NCBI RefSeq assembly: GCF_042667405.1 | Contig: NZ_JBHVAL010000002.1 | Span: 62,001 to 126,000 of the forward strand | Reading direction: 5' to 3' | DNA length: 64,000 bases | Source: Arthrobacter sp042667405 | GTDB lineage: Bacteria > Actinomycetota > Actinomycetes > Actinomycetales > Micrococcaceae | Shown: one piece after another, positions 27,072 through 35,204 of the stretch | Layout: the number at the start of each line of letters is the position of its first letter | How positions within the stretch are numbered: the first letter of the stretch is position 1 | Notes under the pieces: model-generated | Databases searched by the model: none | What the model was told of the DNA's origin: nothing | The model's input: only the letters and a program-made list of their open reading frames with translations | Position numbers and translations under genes: made by a program

Positions 27072-28046
27072 TTACCGGCGGTGCACTTCCACTCTAGCAC
27101 CTTGAACGTCAACAGCCAGTGTCATCACGCGCCAACCAACGTGCGGTGTGTTGGCGGAGGTAAACGAATTGATGAAATCAACCACCGCCACGGCGTCATC
27201 CTCCCCGTCGGCGAGTACCAGCACCGTGGGTCCTGCACCCGAAACGACGGCCGCGTGCCCTGCTGAACGCAAAGCTCCGATGAGGTCGGCGCTGGGCCTC
27301 ATGGCCTGCGCACGGTAGCTCTGGTGCAGATAGTCTTCGGTGCCAGGCAACAACAAAGCAGGTTCTGCAGTCAGTGCGTGAATCAGCAGGGCAGCCCGCC
27401 CGGAATTCATCGCCGCAGCGTGATGGCCAATCGATGCCGGGAGCAATCCGCGGGCAGTCTCGGTGGAGAGCTCGTAGTCCGGTACAGCCACGATGGGAAT
27501 CACCGACGGTGACACCTCGGCCCGGGTGGTGCTGTACTGCTCGCTGTCCTGCCAGGACAGCGCCAGTCCGCCAAAAATCGCGGGTGCGACGTTGTCCGGG
27601 TGGCCTTCCATCTCACTGGTGAGCTGGAGAATCCACTGGCGATCCTGTTGGGCTTCCGCCGGCACCATGGCATTCGCAGCCGTAACTGCGGCAACCACTG
27701 CAGAGGCCGAAGATCCCAATCCCCGTCCGTGGGGATTGACATTCTCTGCGATGATCCGCAGTCCGCCGTGCTGGAAGCCGAGACGTTCCAAGGCGAGGTC
27801 GATTGCCCGCACCACCAGGTGGCTGGCATCGCGTGGAAGGGAGTCGGCGCCCTCACCGGAGAGCTCGAACTTGAGCTCTCCGGTACTGAGGGTTTCCACC
27901 GTCAAGGTGTCGTAAATGGACAGTGCCAGGCCCAGGCTGTCGTAGCCCGGGCCCAGGTTGGCACTTGTACCCGGGACCTTAACGGTCAGCCGTTGGCCTG
28001 CCGCGACGAGGACACGATCAGTCGCGGTGGGCTGTGTTGATTCCAC
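27072..28046 (-). CDS. thrB: homoserine kinase
   Basis: A 324-residue GHMP-family kinase that phosphorylates L-homoserine on the way to threonine. The N-terminal PGTSANLGPGYDSLGLALS is the substrate-binding start. The ATP-binding GHMP loop is NPHGRGLGSSASAVVAA, and a C-terminal GAGPTVLVL is the third GHMP motif. GTG 28046 is chosen as the start: it lies just 2 bases after the thrC stop. A longer frame to 28148 would overlap thrC by about 100 bases with unrelated sequence. It is the last gene of the argS-lysA-hom-thrC-thrB run, so homoserine dehydrogenase, threonine synthase and kinase are co-expressed. Confidence 0.93.
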   Translation of the reverse strand: MESTQPTATDRVLVAAGQRLTVKVPGTSANLGPGYDSLGLALSIYDTLTVETLSTGELKFELSGEGADSLPRDASHLVVRAIDLALERLGFQHGGLRIIAENVNPHGRGLGSSASAVVAAVTAANAMVPAEAQQDRQWILQLTSEMEGHPDNVAPAIFGGLALSWQDSEQYSTTRAEVSPSVIPIVAVPDYELSTETARGLLPASIGHHAAAMNSGRAALLIHALTAEPALLLPGTEDYLHQSYRAQAMRPSADLIGALRSAGHAAVVSGAGPTVLVLADGEDDAVAVVDFINSFTSANTPHVGWRVMTLAVDVQGARVEVHRR

Positions 28047-28048
28047 TC

Positions 28049-29152
28049 TTAGTTTTCTTCCAGTCCCAGTTCTGCTGCAACGGTGACGACATCGTTCGGC
28101 ACCTTGACGGGCTGCACATCGCTGCCGTCTTCGGTCCGGAGGGCCCACTGGGGGTCCTTGAGTCCGTGTCCGGTGACGGTGATGACGATGGTCTTACCCG
28201 AGGGAACCTGGCCGGCAGCGTGCTTCTTGATCAGTCCGGCGACGCCGGCAGCGGAGCCGGGTTCGACGAAGACGCCTTCCTTTGAAGACAGCCAACGGTG
28301 GGCGTCCAGGATTTCCTCGTCTGTGACCGCTTCGATCAGTCCACCCGATTCGTCCCGTGCTGCCACGGCAGTGTCCCACGACGCGGGGTTGCCGATGCGG
28401 ATGGCGGTGGCGATGGTGTCGGGCTCGGTGATGGGGTGGCCGGCGACGAACGGTGCTGCGCCGGCAGCCTGGAAGCCCCACATGGTGGGAGTCTTGGTGG
28501 AAACGGCCGGAAGGGTGCCGTTGACGCTCTCGAACGGAGCAGCGTATTCCTTGTAGCCCTTCCAGTAAGCGCTGATGTTGCCGGCATTGCCGACGGGCAG
28601 GACGTGGATATCCGGGGCATCACCCAATGAATCGACAACTTCGAAAGCGCCAGTCTTCTGGCCCTGGATGCGTGCAGGGTTGACTGAGTTCACCAGGAAC
28701 ACCGGGTAGGACTCGCCAAGCTTGCGGGCAATGTCCAGGCAGTTGTCGAAGTTGCCGTCGACCTGCAGCAGGGTGGCGCCGTGGGCGATCGCCTGGCTCA
28801 ACTTGCCCATGGAGATCTTGCCTTCAGGAACCAGCACTGCACACTTCAAACCTGCGGCCGTGGCATAAGCTGCGGCGGACGCGGAAGTGTTTCCCGTCGA
28901 CGCGCAAACCACGGCCTTGGCGCCGGCCTCGACAGCTGCCGTCATGGCCATGGTCATGCCGCGGTCTTTGAAGGATCCCGTGGGGTTCATGCCTTCGACC
29001 TTGAGGTAAACCTCTGATCCGGTCAGCTCGGAAAGCTTCTGAGCGTGAACCAGCGGAGTGCCGCCCTCGCCGAGGGTGATGACCTTGGTGGCTTCCGTTA
29101 CAGGCAAACGATCAGCATACTCGCGGATTACTCCGCGCCATTGGTGAGCCAC
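28049..29152 (-). CDS. thrC: threonine synthase
   Basis: A 367-residue PLP enzyme that converts O-phosphohomoserine to threonine. The catalytic lysine is in NPTGSFKDRGM (Lys62). The phosphate-binding stretch VLPVGNAGNISAYW and a C-terminal ITVTGHGLKDP fit the family. It is the short class II-like threonine synthase typical of Actinobacteria, not the 430-residue E. coli form. It starts right at the end of hom (ATG at 29152 against the hom stop at 29153), so the genes are translationally coupled. It is followed closely by thrB. Confidence 0.95.
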   Translation of the reverse strand: MAHQWRGVIREYADRLPVTEATKVITLGEGGTPLVHAQKLSELTGSEVYLKVEGMNPTGSFKDRGMTMAMTAAVEAGAKAVVCASTGNTSASAAAYATAAGLKCAVLVPEGKISMGKLSQAIAHGATLLQVDGNFDNCLDIARKLGESYPVFLVNSVNPARIQGQKTGAFEVVDSLGDAPDIHVLPVGNAGNISAYWKGYKEYAAPFESVNGTLPAVSTKTPTMWGFQAAGAAPFVAGHPITEPDTIATAIRIGNPASWDTAVAARDESGGLIEAVTDEEILDAHRWLSSKEGVFVEPGSAAGVAGLIKKHAAGQVPSGKTIVITVTGHGLKDPQWALRTEDGSDVQPVKVPNDVVTVAAELGLEEN

Positions 29153-30469
29153 TTAGACCCCTTCTACCCGCAGTACGGATGTGACGGAATTGATGACGTC
29201 AAGGCCCTTGACGGCCTCGACGGTTGCTGCGAGTGCAGCTTCGGATGCACGGTGCGTTACGATCTTCAGCTCCGCCGACTCAACCTTCGAGGCAGAGTCG
29301 CGGTGGATCGTTTGACGCATGATTTCGATGGAAACGCCGTTCTCCGCAAAGATGTGGGCGATACGGGCAAGAACCCCGGCCTGGTCAGCGACATCCAAGC
29401 CGATGTAATAGCTGGTGTTGGAGGCGTCGATGGTGAGTGCCGGCACGTGGCCGGTGGTGGTCTCGGTTCGGCCCGGTCCACCCAGGACCAAGCGGCGGGC
29501 GGCTGAGACGAGGTCACCGAGCACTGCGGACGCCGTAGGCGTTCCCCCTGCGCCCTGGCCGTAGAACATCAGCTCGCCGGCATTTTCTGCCTCGATGAAC
29601 ACCGCATTGAAGGCACCGCGGACCGCCGCGAGGGGGTGTTCACGCGGGAGCAAGGTGGGGTGCACCCGCACCGAGATGCCGTTGCCGTGGTCTTCGGAGT
29701 CAATCTTCTCCGCAATCGCCAGCAGTTTGATGACAAATCCGGCTTCCTTGGCAGAGGCAATGTCTGAGGCACTGACTTTGGTGATGCCCTCGCAATAGAC
29801 ATCGTCCAGGGAGAAGCGGGTGTGGAAGGACAGTGACGCGAGGATGGCGGCCTTGGCTGCGGCGTCGTGTCCTTCGACGTCAGCTGTCGGGTCGGCTTCG
29901 GCATAACCGAGGCGCTGGGCCTCTAGCAGTGCGTCAGCGAACTGCGCACCCGTGCTGTCCATTTGGTCGAGGATGAAATTGGTGGTGCCGTTGACGATAC
30001 CCAGGACGCGCGTGATGCGATCGCCGGAAAGGCTGTCACGGATGGGACGCAGGATGGGGATGGCGCCAGCGACGGCGGCCTCGTAGGACAACTGCACCCC
30101 GGCCTTATCGGCCTCTTCGTACAGGGTAGGTCCGTCCTGTGCCAGCAGGGCCTTGTTGCCGGTGACGACGCACGCACCGTTCTGGATTGCGGTAAGGATC
30201 AACGACCGGGCAGGTTCGATACCGCCCATGAGTTCGATGACAAGGTCCGCACCCTTGACGAGAGTGTCGGCGTCCGTGGTGAACAGCTCGCGCGGCAGGT
30301 CGACGTCACGCGGGGAGTCGATGTTGCGGACCGCGATACCGGAGAGTTCAAGGCGGGCACCGCTGCGGGCGGCCAGTGCCTCGGCGTCGTCAATCAGAAT
30401 CCGCGCGACCTGGGCCCCAACGTTGCCACAGCCCAGCAGGGCCACTTTCAAGGTTCGCACTTCAGACAT
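29153..30469 (-). CDS. hom: homoserine dehydrogenase
   Basis: A 438-residue NAD(P)-dependent oxidoreductase that reduces aspartate semialdehyde to homoserine. The N-terminal Rossmann GCGNVGAQVARIL and the catalytic region LGYAEADPTADVEGHDAAAK are conserved. The segment YGQGAGGTPTASAVLGDLVSA is the family signature, and the C-terminal 90 residues (SYYIGLDVADQAGVLARIAHIFAENGVSIEIM) form an ACT domain that usually confers threonine feedback. The start overlaps the end of lysA by 8 bases. It branches the aspartate pathway to threonine and methionine. Confidence 0.96.
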   Translation of the reverse strand: MSEVRTLKVALLGCGNVGAQVARILIDDAEALAARSGARLELSGIAVRNIDSPRDVDLPRELFTTDADTLVKGADLVIELMGGIEPARSLILTAIQNGACVVTGNKALLAQDGPTLYEEADKAGVQLSYEAAVAGAIPILRPIRDSLSGDRITRVLGIVNGTTNFILDQMDSTGAQFADALLEAQRLGYAEADPTADVEGHDAAAKAAILASLSFHTRFSLDDVYCEGITKVSASDIASAKEAGFVIKLLAIAEKIDSEDHGNGISVRVHPTLLPREHPLAAVRGAFNAVFIEAENAGELMFYGQGAGGTPTASAVLGDLVSAARRLVLGGPGRTETTTGHVPALTIDASNTSYYIGLDVADQAGVLARIAHIFAENGVSIEIMRQTIHRDSASKVESAELKIVTHRASEAALAATVEAVKGLDVINSVTSVLRVEGV

Positions 30470-31934
30470 TCGCCACTCCCATGTCGCGGTTCAAGAGATC
30501 TTCTTCGGTTTCCCCGCGGACAATAAGCCTGGCGGCTCCGTCGCGTACAGCGACAACGCCAGGCCGGGCCAGGTAGTTGTAATTGCTGGAGAGGGCCCAG
30601 CAGTAGGCGCCGGTACCCGGTACTGCGAGCAAATCACCGGCTGCCACGTCCGCGGGCAGATATACATCTCTAACAACTATGTCGCCGCTCTCGCAATGTT
30701 TGCCCACTACTCGGGACAGCTGTGGAGCGGCATCCGAATCACGGGAAGCCAAAATTGCCGAATAATCCGCGTCATACAGCACCGGACGGGCGTTATCGCT
30801 CATCCCTCCGTCCACCGACACATACCGGCGCGGATACGTAACGTTCTCCTGCCCTTCCGCTTCCCCGGGAGCATCAACCCGGACAGTCTTGAGGGTGCCG
30901 ACTTCGTAGAGGGTAAACGTTGTGCTGCCAACGATCGCGCGGCCGGGCTCGATGGAGATGCGCGGCGCGGTGATCCCCAGTTCGTCGCAGGTGGAACGCA
31001 CGACGGCGGCCATCGCCTGTGCCACTTCGGCCGGCGGACGCGGGGTGTCGACCGGGGTATAGGCGATACCGTAACCGCCGCCGAGGTCCAGTTCAGGGAG
31101 GACGATGGAGTACTTGCTCTGCATGGCTGCAAGGAAACGCAGAAGCTTCTCTCCTGCCACGGCGAAGCCGTCAGGCTCGAAGATCTGCGAACCGATGTGG
31201 CAGTGCAGGCCCAGGAGTTCAACGCTGGCATACGACGTCGCTGCTGCCACCGCTTCTTCGGCAGCGGACAGGCCGGCTTCCTCGGTCGAATCTTCAGCCA
31301 TGGAGAGCCCAAATTTCTGGTCCTCATGGGCCGTGGCGATGAACTCATGCGTGTGCGCGTGGACACCGGGGGTCAGTCGGAGCATGACCTTGGCAATCTC
31401 TCCCCTGCCCGAGGCAATCTTGGCGACCCGCTCTAGTTCGTCGAGGCTGTCCACCACGATCCTGCCCACCTGCATGTCCAACGCACGATTGATTTCGGCG
31501 TCCGACTTGTTGTTTCCATGTAGGCCCAGGTTGGGCCCGGCAATGCCTGCGCGCGCTGCGACCGCGAGCTCGCCTCCGGAACACGTGTCGAGTCGGAGGC
31601 CTTCCTCTGCCACCCAGCTCGCAACCGCAGTGCACAAGAACGATTTACCGGCGTAGTAGACGTCCACTCCCCCGCAAATGTCCGCGAAAGCGGCGTCGAA
31701 GGAGTCCTTGAAGTCCCGGGCGCGTGAACGGAAGTCGGACTCACTCATGACGAAGAGTGGAGTACCAAACTGTTCCTTGAGGTCACTGACGGCAATGCCG
31801 TCAATGGTGAGAACACCTGCGTCGTTCTTCTCCACCCCGGCAGCCCACATGGGCGACTGCAAGGCATTGAGGTCATCCGGAAGGGCCAACCATTCCGGCG
31901 CGAGGGGAGAGACGTGATTGGCTTCTGTGGTCAT
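30462..31934 (-). CDS. lysA: diaminopimelate decarboxylase
   Basis: A 490-residue PLP decarboxylase (alanine racemase fold) that forms L-lysine from meso-diaminopimelate. The PLP lysine is Lys97 in DVYYAGKSFLC. GGGYGIAYTP is the phosphate-binding loop, SIEPGRAIVGS carries the Arg that binds substrate, and VSVDGGMSDNARPVLYDADYSA holds the C-terminal active-site residues. ATG 31934 (MTTEANHVSP) is chosen because a longer frame would overlap argS and adds unrelated residues. It follows argS by 4 bases, as in the argS-lysA pair of corynebacteria, and overlaps hom by 8. Confidence 0.95.
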   Translation of the reverse strand: MTTEANHVSPLAPEWLALPDDLNALQSPMWAAGVEKNDAGVLTIDGIAVSDLKEQFGTPLFVMSESDFRSRARDFKDSFDAAFADICGGVDVYYAGKSFLCTAVASWVAEEGLRLDTCSGGELAVAARAGIAGPNLGLHGNNKSDAEINRALDMQVGRIVVDSLDELERVAKIASGRGEIAKVMLRLTPGVHAHTHEFIATAHEDQKFGLSMAEDSTEEAGLSAAEEAVAAATSYASVELLGLHCHIGSQIFEPDGFAVAGEKLLRFLAAMQSKYSIVLPELDLGGGYGIAYTPVDTPRPPAEVAQAMAAVVRSTCDELGITAPRISIEPGRAIVGSTTFTLYEVGTLKTVRVDAPGEAEGQENVTYPRRYVSVDGGMSDNARPVLYDADYSAILASRDSDAAPQLSRVVGKHCESGDIVVRDVYLPADVAAGDLLAVPGTGAYCWALSSNYNYLARPGVVAVRDGAARLIVRGETEEDLLNRDMGVANV

Positions 31935-31938
31935 TTCC

Positions 31939-33588
31939 CTACATCCGTTCCGGCGCCGAAACGCCGAGCAGTTCGAGTCCGTTGGCAAGTACCTGGCTGG
32001 TTGCATCGTTCAGCCACAAACGTGTCCGGTTCACGTCCTGGACAGGCTCGTCGCCCTGGGGCGACACGCGGCAGGCGTCATACCAGCGGTGGTAGGCCCC
32101 GGCGATGACCTCAAGGTGGCGCGCCACCCGGTGCGGCTCACGCAGTTCAGCGGCCTTGGCCACAATGGAGGGGTAACTGCCCAAGTAGGACAGCAGCTCG
32201 TTTTCAGTGGCGTGGTCCAGGAGCGCCGCGTCAAAGACCGAGCGGTCCACACCTGCCTCCGCTGCGTTGCGGGCCGTGCCGCGGGACCTGGCATGCGCGT
32301 ACTGCACGTAGAACACCGGGTTCTCATTGCTGTTCTTCTTGAGCAGTTCAGGATCCAGCGTCAGCGGGGAGTCGGCAGGGAAGCGCGCCAGGGAATAGCG
32401 GACCGCATCCTTGCCGAGCCAGGAAATGAGGTCCTTCAGCTCGATGATGTTGCCGGCGCGCTTGGACAGCTTGGCACCGTTGACGGACACCAGCTGGCCG
32501 ATGAGGACCTCGATATTGACCTCCGGGTCATCGCCGGCACATGCCGCAATGGCCTTGAGGCGGTTGATGTATCCGTGGTGGTCCGCGCCGAGCAGATAGA
32601 TCTTCTCGGTAAATCCACGGTCCTTTTTGGACAGGTAGTACGCGGCGTCTGCGGCGAAGTAGGTGGGTTCACCGTTGGCGCGGATCATGACACGGTCCTT
32701 GTCGTCACCGAAGTCGGTGGTGCGCAGCCAGACCGCGCCGCCGTCGTCGAAGACGTGCCCTTGCTCGCGGAGGCGCGCAACAGCGGATTCAATGGCACCG
32801 GCGTCGTGAAGTTCCTTCTCCGAGAAGAAGACATCAAACTCCACGCCGAAGTCGGCCAGGGTGGCTTTGATGTCTGCCATCTGGGCCTCGTAGGCGGCAG
32901 CGCGGATCACCGGAAGGGCAGCCTCGTCGGTGAGTTCACGGATATCCGGATGCGCCTTCAGGACCTCGTCACCGAGTTCACGGATGTATTCGCCGGGGTA
33001 GCCGCCCTCCGGAACGCCCCTGCCGTGAAGGCGGGAGAGCACGGAGTTTGCGAAGACGTTCATCTGCGAGCCGGCATCGTTGATGTAGTACTCGGCAGTG
33101 ACGTCCGCGCCGGAGGCACGCAGGACCCGGGCGATGGCATCGCCAAGTGCTGCCCAGCGGGTGTGGCCGATGTGCAGGGGCCCGGTGGGGTTTGCCGAAA
33201 CGAATTCCATGTTGACCACACGGCCTGCGAGCGCCTGGTTGGTGCCATACGCCGCACCGGCCTCGACGATTGTCTTGGCCAGCGTCCCTGCGGTAGCTGC
33301 GTCCACGGTGATGTTGAGGAAGCCCGGTCCCGCGATTTCGACGCCGGTTACCCCGGGGATGCCCTGGAGATGGGTGCTCAGGATGCCGGCGAATTCACGC
33401 GGATTCATTCCGGCCTGCTTGGACAGCTGGAGGGCAATGTTGGTGGCCCAATCCCCATGGTCCCGGTTCTTGGGTCGCTCCACGCGCACGGCGTCGGGGA
33501 CGGCAGATTCCGTCAAGGCGATTTCGCCAGTGGAGACAGCGTCCTTAAGGCAGGCGGATATGGCAGCAGAGAGTTCTTCGGGAGTCAC
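31939..33588 (-). CDS. argS: arginyl-tRNA synthetase
   Basis: A 549-residue class I synthetase. The HIGH motif is in SANPTGPLHIGHTRWAALGD (His139-His142), and a KMSKS-like element is in NGAKLSKRAGNIIEL. The N-terminal Arg_tRNA_synt_N domain and the C-terminal DALR anticodon-binding domain (FDAALLDHATENELLSYL onward) are both present. The start is GTG 33588. TAGGCT sits 6 bases upstream, so the mRNA may be leaderless. It heads the long leftward block; the four following genes are at 4 bases or fewer, or overlap. Confidence 0.96.
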   Translation of the reverse strand: MTPEELSAAISACLKDAVSTGEIALTESAVPDAVRVERPKNRDHGDWATNIALQLSKQAGMNPREFAGILSTHLQGIPGVTGVEIAGPGFLNITVDAATAGTLAKTIVEAGAAYGTNQALAGRVVNMEFVSANPTGPLHIGHTRWAALGDAIARVLRASGADVTAEYYINDAGSQMNVFANSVLSRLHGRGVPEGGYPGEYIRELGDEVLKAHPDIRELTDEAALPVIRAAAYEAQMADIKATLADFGVEFDVFFSEKELHDAGAIESAVARLREQGHVFDDGGAVWLRTTDFGDDKDRVMIRANGEPTYFAADAAYYLSKKDRGFTEKIYLLGADHHGYINRLKAIAACAGDDPEVNIEVLIGQLVSVNGAKLSKRAGNIIELKDLISWLGKDAVRYSLARFPADSPLTLDPELLKKNSNENPVFYVQYAHARSRGTARNAAEAGVDRSVFDAALLDHATENELLSYLGSYPSIVAKAAELREPHRVARHLEVIAGAYHRWYDACRVSPQGDEPVQDVNRTRLWLNDATSQVLANGLELLGVSAPERM

Positions 33589-33594
33589 GGATCT

Positions 33595-33600
33595 AGCCTA
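33595..33600 (-). promoter_or_regulatory. candidate -10 element of argS
   Basis: On the minus strand this reads TAGGCT and lies 6 bases before the GTG at 33588, a leaderless arrangement. No good -35 is visible at the usual distance. Confidence 0.45.
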
Positions 33601-33834
33601 CCGGTGGCCCGCAAAGACGCGGAATTCGAGGACCCGTATGTGGATAATTTGACCACAGCAGTTGCTCAGCTATGGCTGGCTGCCAGCACAGACTGAACCA
33701 TTACGCTGATTTCAACGTTGTGAAGAACATGGGCACTGGCCGAATCCCTGACCGGGAGCTCGTCCAGGTCCCTGACGAACAAGCCCCAGACCACATACTC
33801 CAGTTGAACTTGTCCAGTTGAAACGAGCAGAACC

Positions 33835-34326
33835 ATGACTACGCCACTTCGCAAGAGCATCTTTGTCGGCATCGCCGGCCTTTCCGTCGCCGGAACAGCC
33901 GCGGGATGCGCGCCCAGCACCCAGGCGCCCAGCACCCAGGCCCCCGCTACCCAGGAAGGCGGCCAGGCATCGACCGGCAGCCCGACGTCCTCAAGTCAGT
34001 CCTCTGCCCCGATCGCCTCTGCAGGATCCAGCACTTACAAGGACGGAACGTACAGTGCGGACGGAACGTACACCTCCCCCAATGGGCAGGAGACAGTGGG
34101 CGTTGAACTGACGCTTGCCGCCGACAAGGTCTCTGCGGTGAACATCACGGTGCATCCCTCCAACCCCAACACCAAGAAGTTCCAGGGTGAGTTTGCCAGT
34201 GGCATCGCGGCCCAGATTGTCGGGAAGGACGTGGACGAACTCAACGTCTCCAAGGTGGCAGGCTCTTCCCTGACGTCTGGAGGGTTCAACGACGCCCTCC
34301 AGCAGATCAAATCCCAGGCGAAGTAG
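33835..34326 (+). CDS. FMN-binding domain lipoprotein (extracytosolic, covalently flavinylated)
   Basis: A 163-residue exported protein. The N-terminus (MTTPLRKSIFVGIAGLSVAGTAAGC) has a basic patch, a hydrophobic stretch and a lipobox-like AAGC (Cys25); the residue at -3 is Ala rather than Leu, so lipidation is likely but unproven. A low-complexity Pro/Thr/Gln/Ser linker (about 26-65) follows, then an FMN-binding domain (PF04205-like) with TYKDGTYSADGTYTS and GVELTLAADKVSAVNITVHP. The flavinylation site resembles SGAT but reads AGSSLTS, with Ser145 in the acceptor position. ApbE is encoded 5 bases downstream and would attach FMN there. It is the first gene of a three-gene rightward cassette and is divergent from argS. 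Confidence 0.85.
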   Translation: MTTPLRKSIFVGIAGLSVAGTAAGCAPSTQAPSTQAPATQEGGQASTGSPTSSSQSSAPIASAGSSTYKDGTYSADGTYTSPNGQETVGVELTLAADKVSAVNITVHPSNPNTKKFQGEFASGIAAQIVGKDVDELNVSKVAGSSLTSGGFNDALQQIKSQAK

Positions 34327-34331
34327 CCATC

Positions 34332-35204
34332 ATGGCCCTTCCTGGCTGGAGCACGTTCCGCTTCGAAGGGATCGGTACGAAGTGGGAAATCTCGACCCCT
34401 GGCCAGCTGGCTCCTGCACTTTCCACGGAGTTGCTCGATACCGTGGAGGCCTACGACCGGACGTGGTCGCGGTTCAGGGCCGACTCGCTGGTGTCGACCC
34501 TGTCCCGCGCCCCAGGCAGCATCACGCTGCCGGAGCACGCGGCCGGGCTCCAGGAGCTTTACTCGGCACTGCACCGCCTGAGCCAAGGGGCAGTGACCCC
34601 CCTCATCGGAAGCAGCCTCGAACAGCTGGGCTACGACGCCGAATACTCCCTTAGCCCTGTTGGAATGCCCCAAGCACCGCCCCGTTGGGAGGACGTTCTT
34701 GAGTGGACGGGCACGGCAATGATTGCCACGGAACCTTTGGTCCTGGACATCGGAGCGGCCGGGAAGGGCCAGCTGGTGGACCTTTTGGGGGGCGTCCTCC
34801 TTGCAGCAGGCCACGGTGACTTCCTGGTGGACGGCAGCGGAGACATGCTGCATTCCGGGAGCCACCCGATCACAGTTGCCCTGGAGCATCCTTACAATCC
34901 CAAGCAGGCCATTGGAACCGTGGAGCTGGATAACGCAGCATTGTGCGCTTCGGCGTCCAACCGCCGGGCATGGGGTGACGGGCTCCACCACGTTCTGGAC
35001 GGGACCACCGGCAGGCCGATCCACACCACAGTGGCTACCTGGACCATGGCCGCGAGTGCACTGGTGGCGGACGGCCTGGCTACGGCCTTGTTCATGATGG
35101 AACCAGCGCCGCTTGAAGAGGAGTTCGATTTTTCGTGGCTCCGCGTATCCTCTGCGGGCACTGCCACGTTTTCGGCCGGTTTTGAGGGGAGACTGTTCAC
35201 ATGA
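34332..35204 (+). CDS. apbE: FAD:protein FMN transferase (ApbE family)
   Basis: A 290-residue ApbE-type enzyme, which transfers FMN from FAD onto a Ser or Thr of a partner protein. Family elements include the early FRFEGIGTKWEISTPG, the core VEAYDRTWSRFRADSLVSTLSR, LVLDIGAAGKGQLVDLL (nucleotide and Mg-binding) and GDFLVDGSGDMLHSG. The C-terminal GDGLHHVLDGTTGRPIHTTVATWTMAASALVADGLATALFM carries the conserved acidic and Thr/Ala metal-binding residues. No signal peptide is visible although ApbE usually acts outside the membrane; export may be by another route or the start may be missed. Its stop overlaps the next start by four bases. Confidence 0.88.
   Translation: MALPGWSTFRFEGIGTKWEISTPGQLAPALSTELLDTVEAYDRTWSRFRADSLVSTLSRAPGSITLPEHAAGLQELYSALHRLSQGAVTPLIGSSLEQLGYDAEYSLSPVGMPQAPPRWEDVLEWTGTAMIATEPLVLDIGAAGKGQLVDLLGGVLLAAGHGDFLVDGSGDMLHSGSHPITVALEHPYNPKQAIGTVELDNAALCASASNRRAWGDGLHHVLDGTTGRPIHTTVATWTMAASALVADGLATALFMMEPAPLEEEFDFSWLRVSSAGTATFSAGFEGRLFT

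Noticed and set aside
33589..33834. A possible attenuator or tRNA upstream of argS
   Set aside because: No cloverleaf, Arg-codon leader or terminator/antiterminator pair can be drawn; the direct repeat CAGTTGAA near 33810 is too short to interpret.
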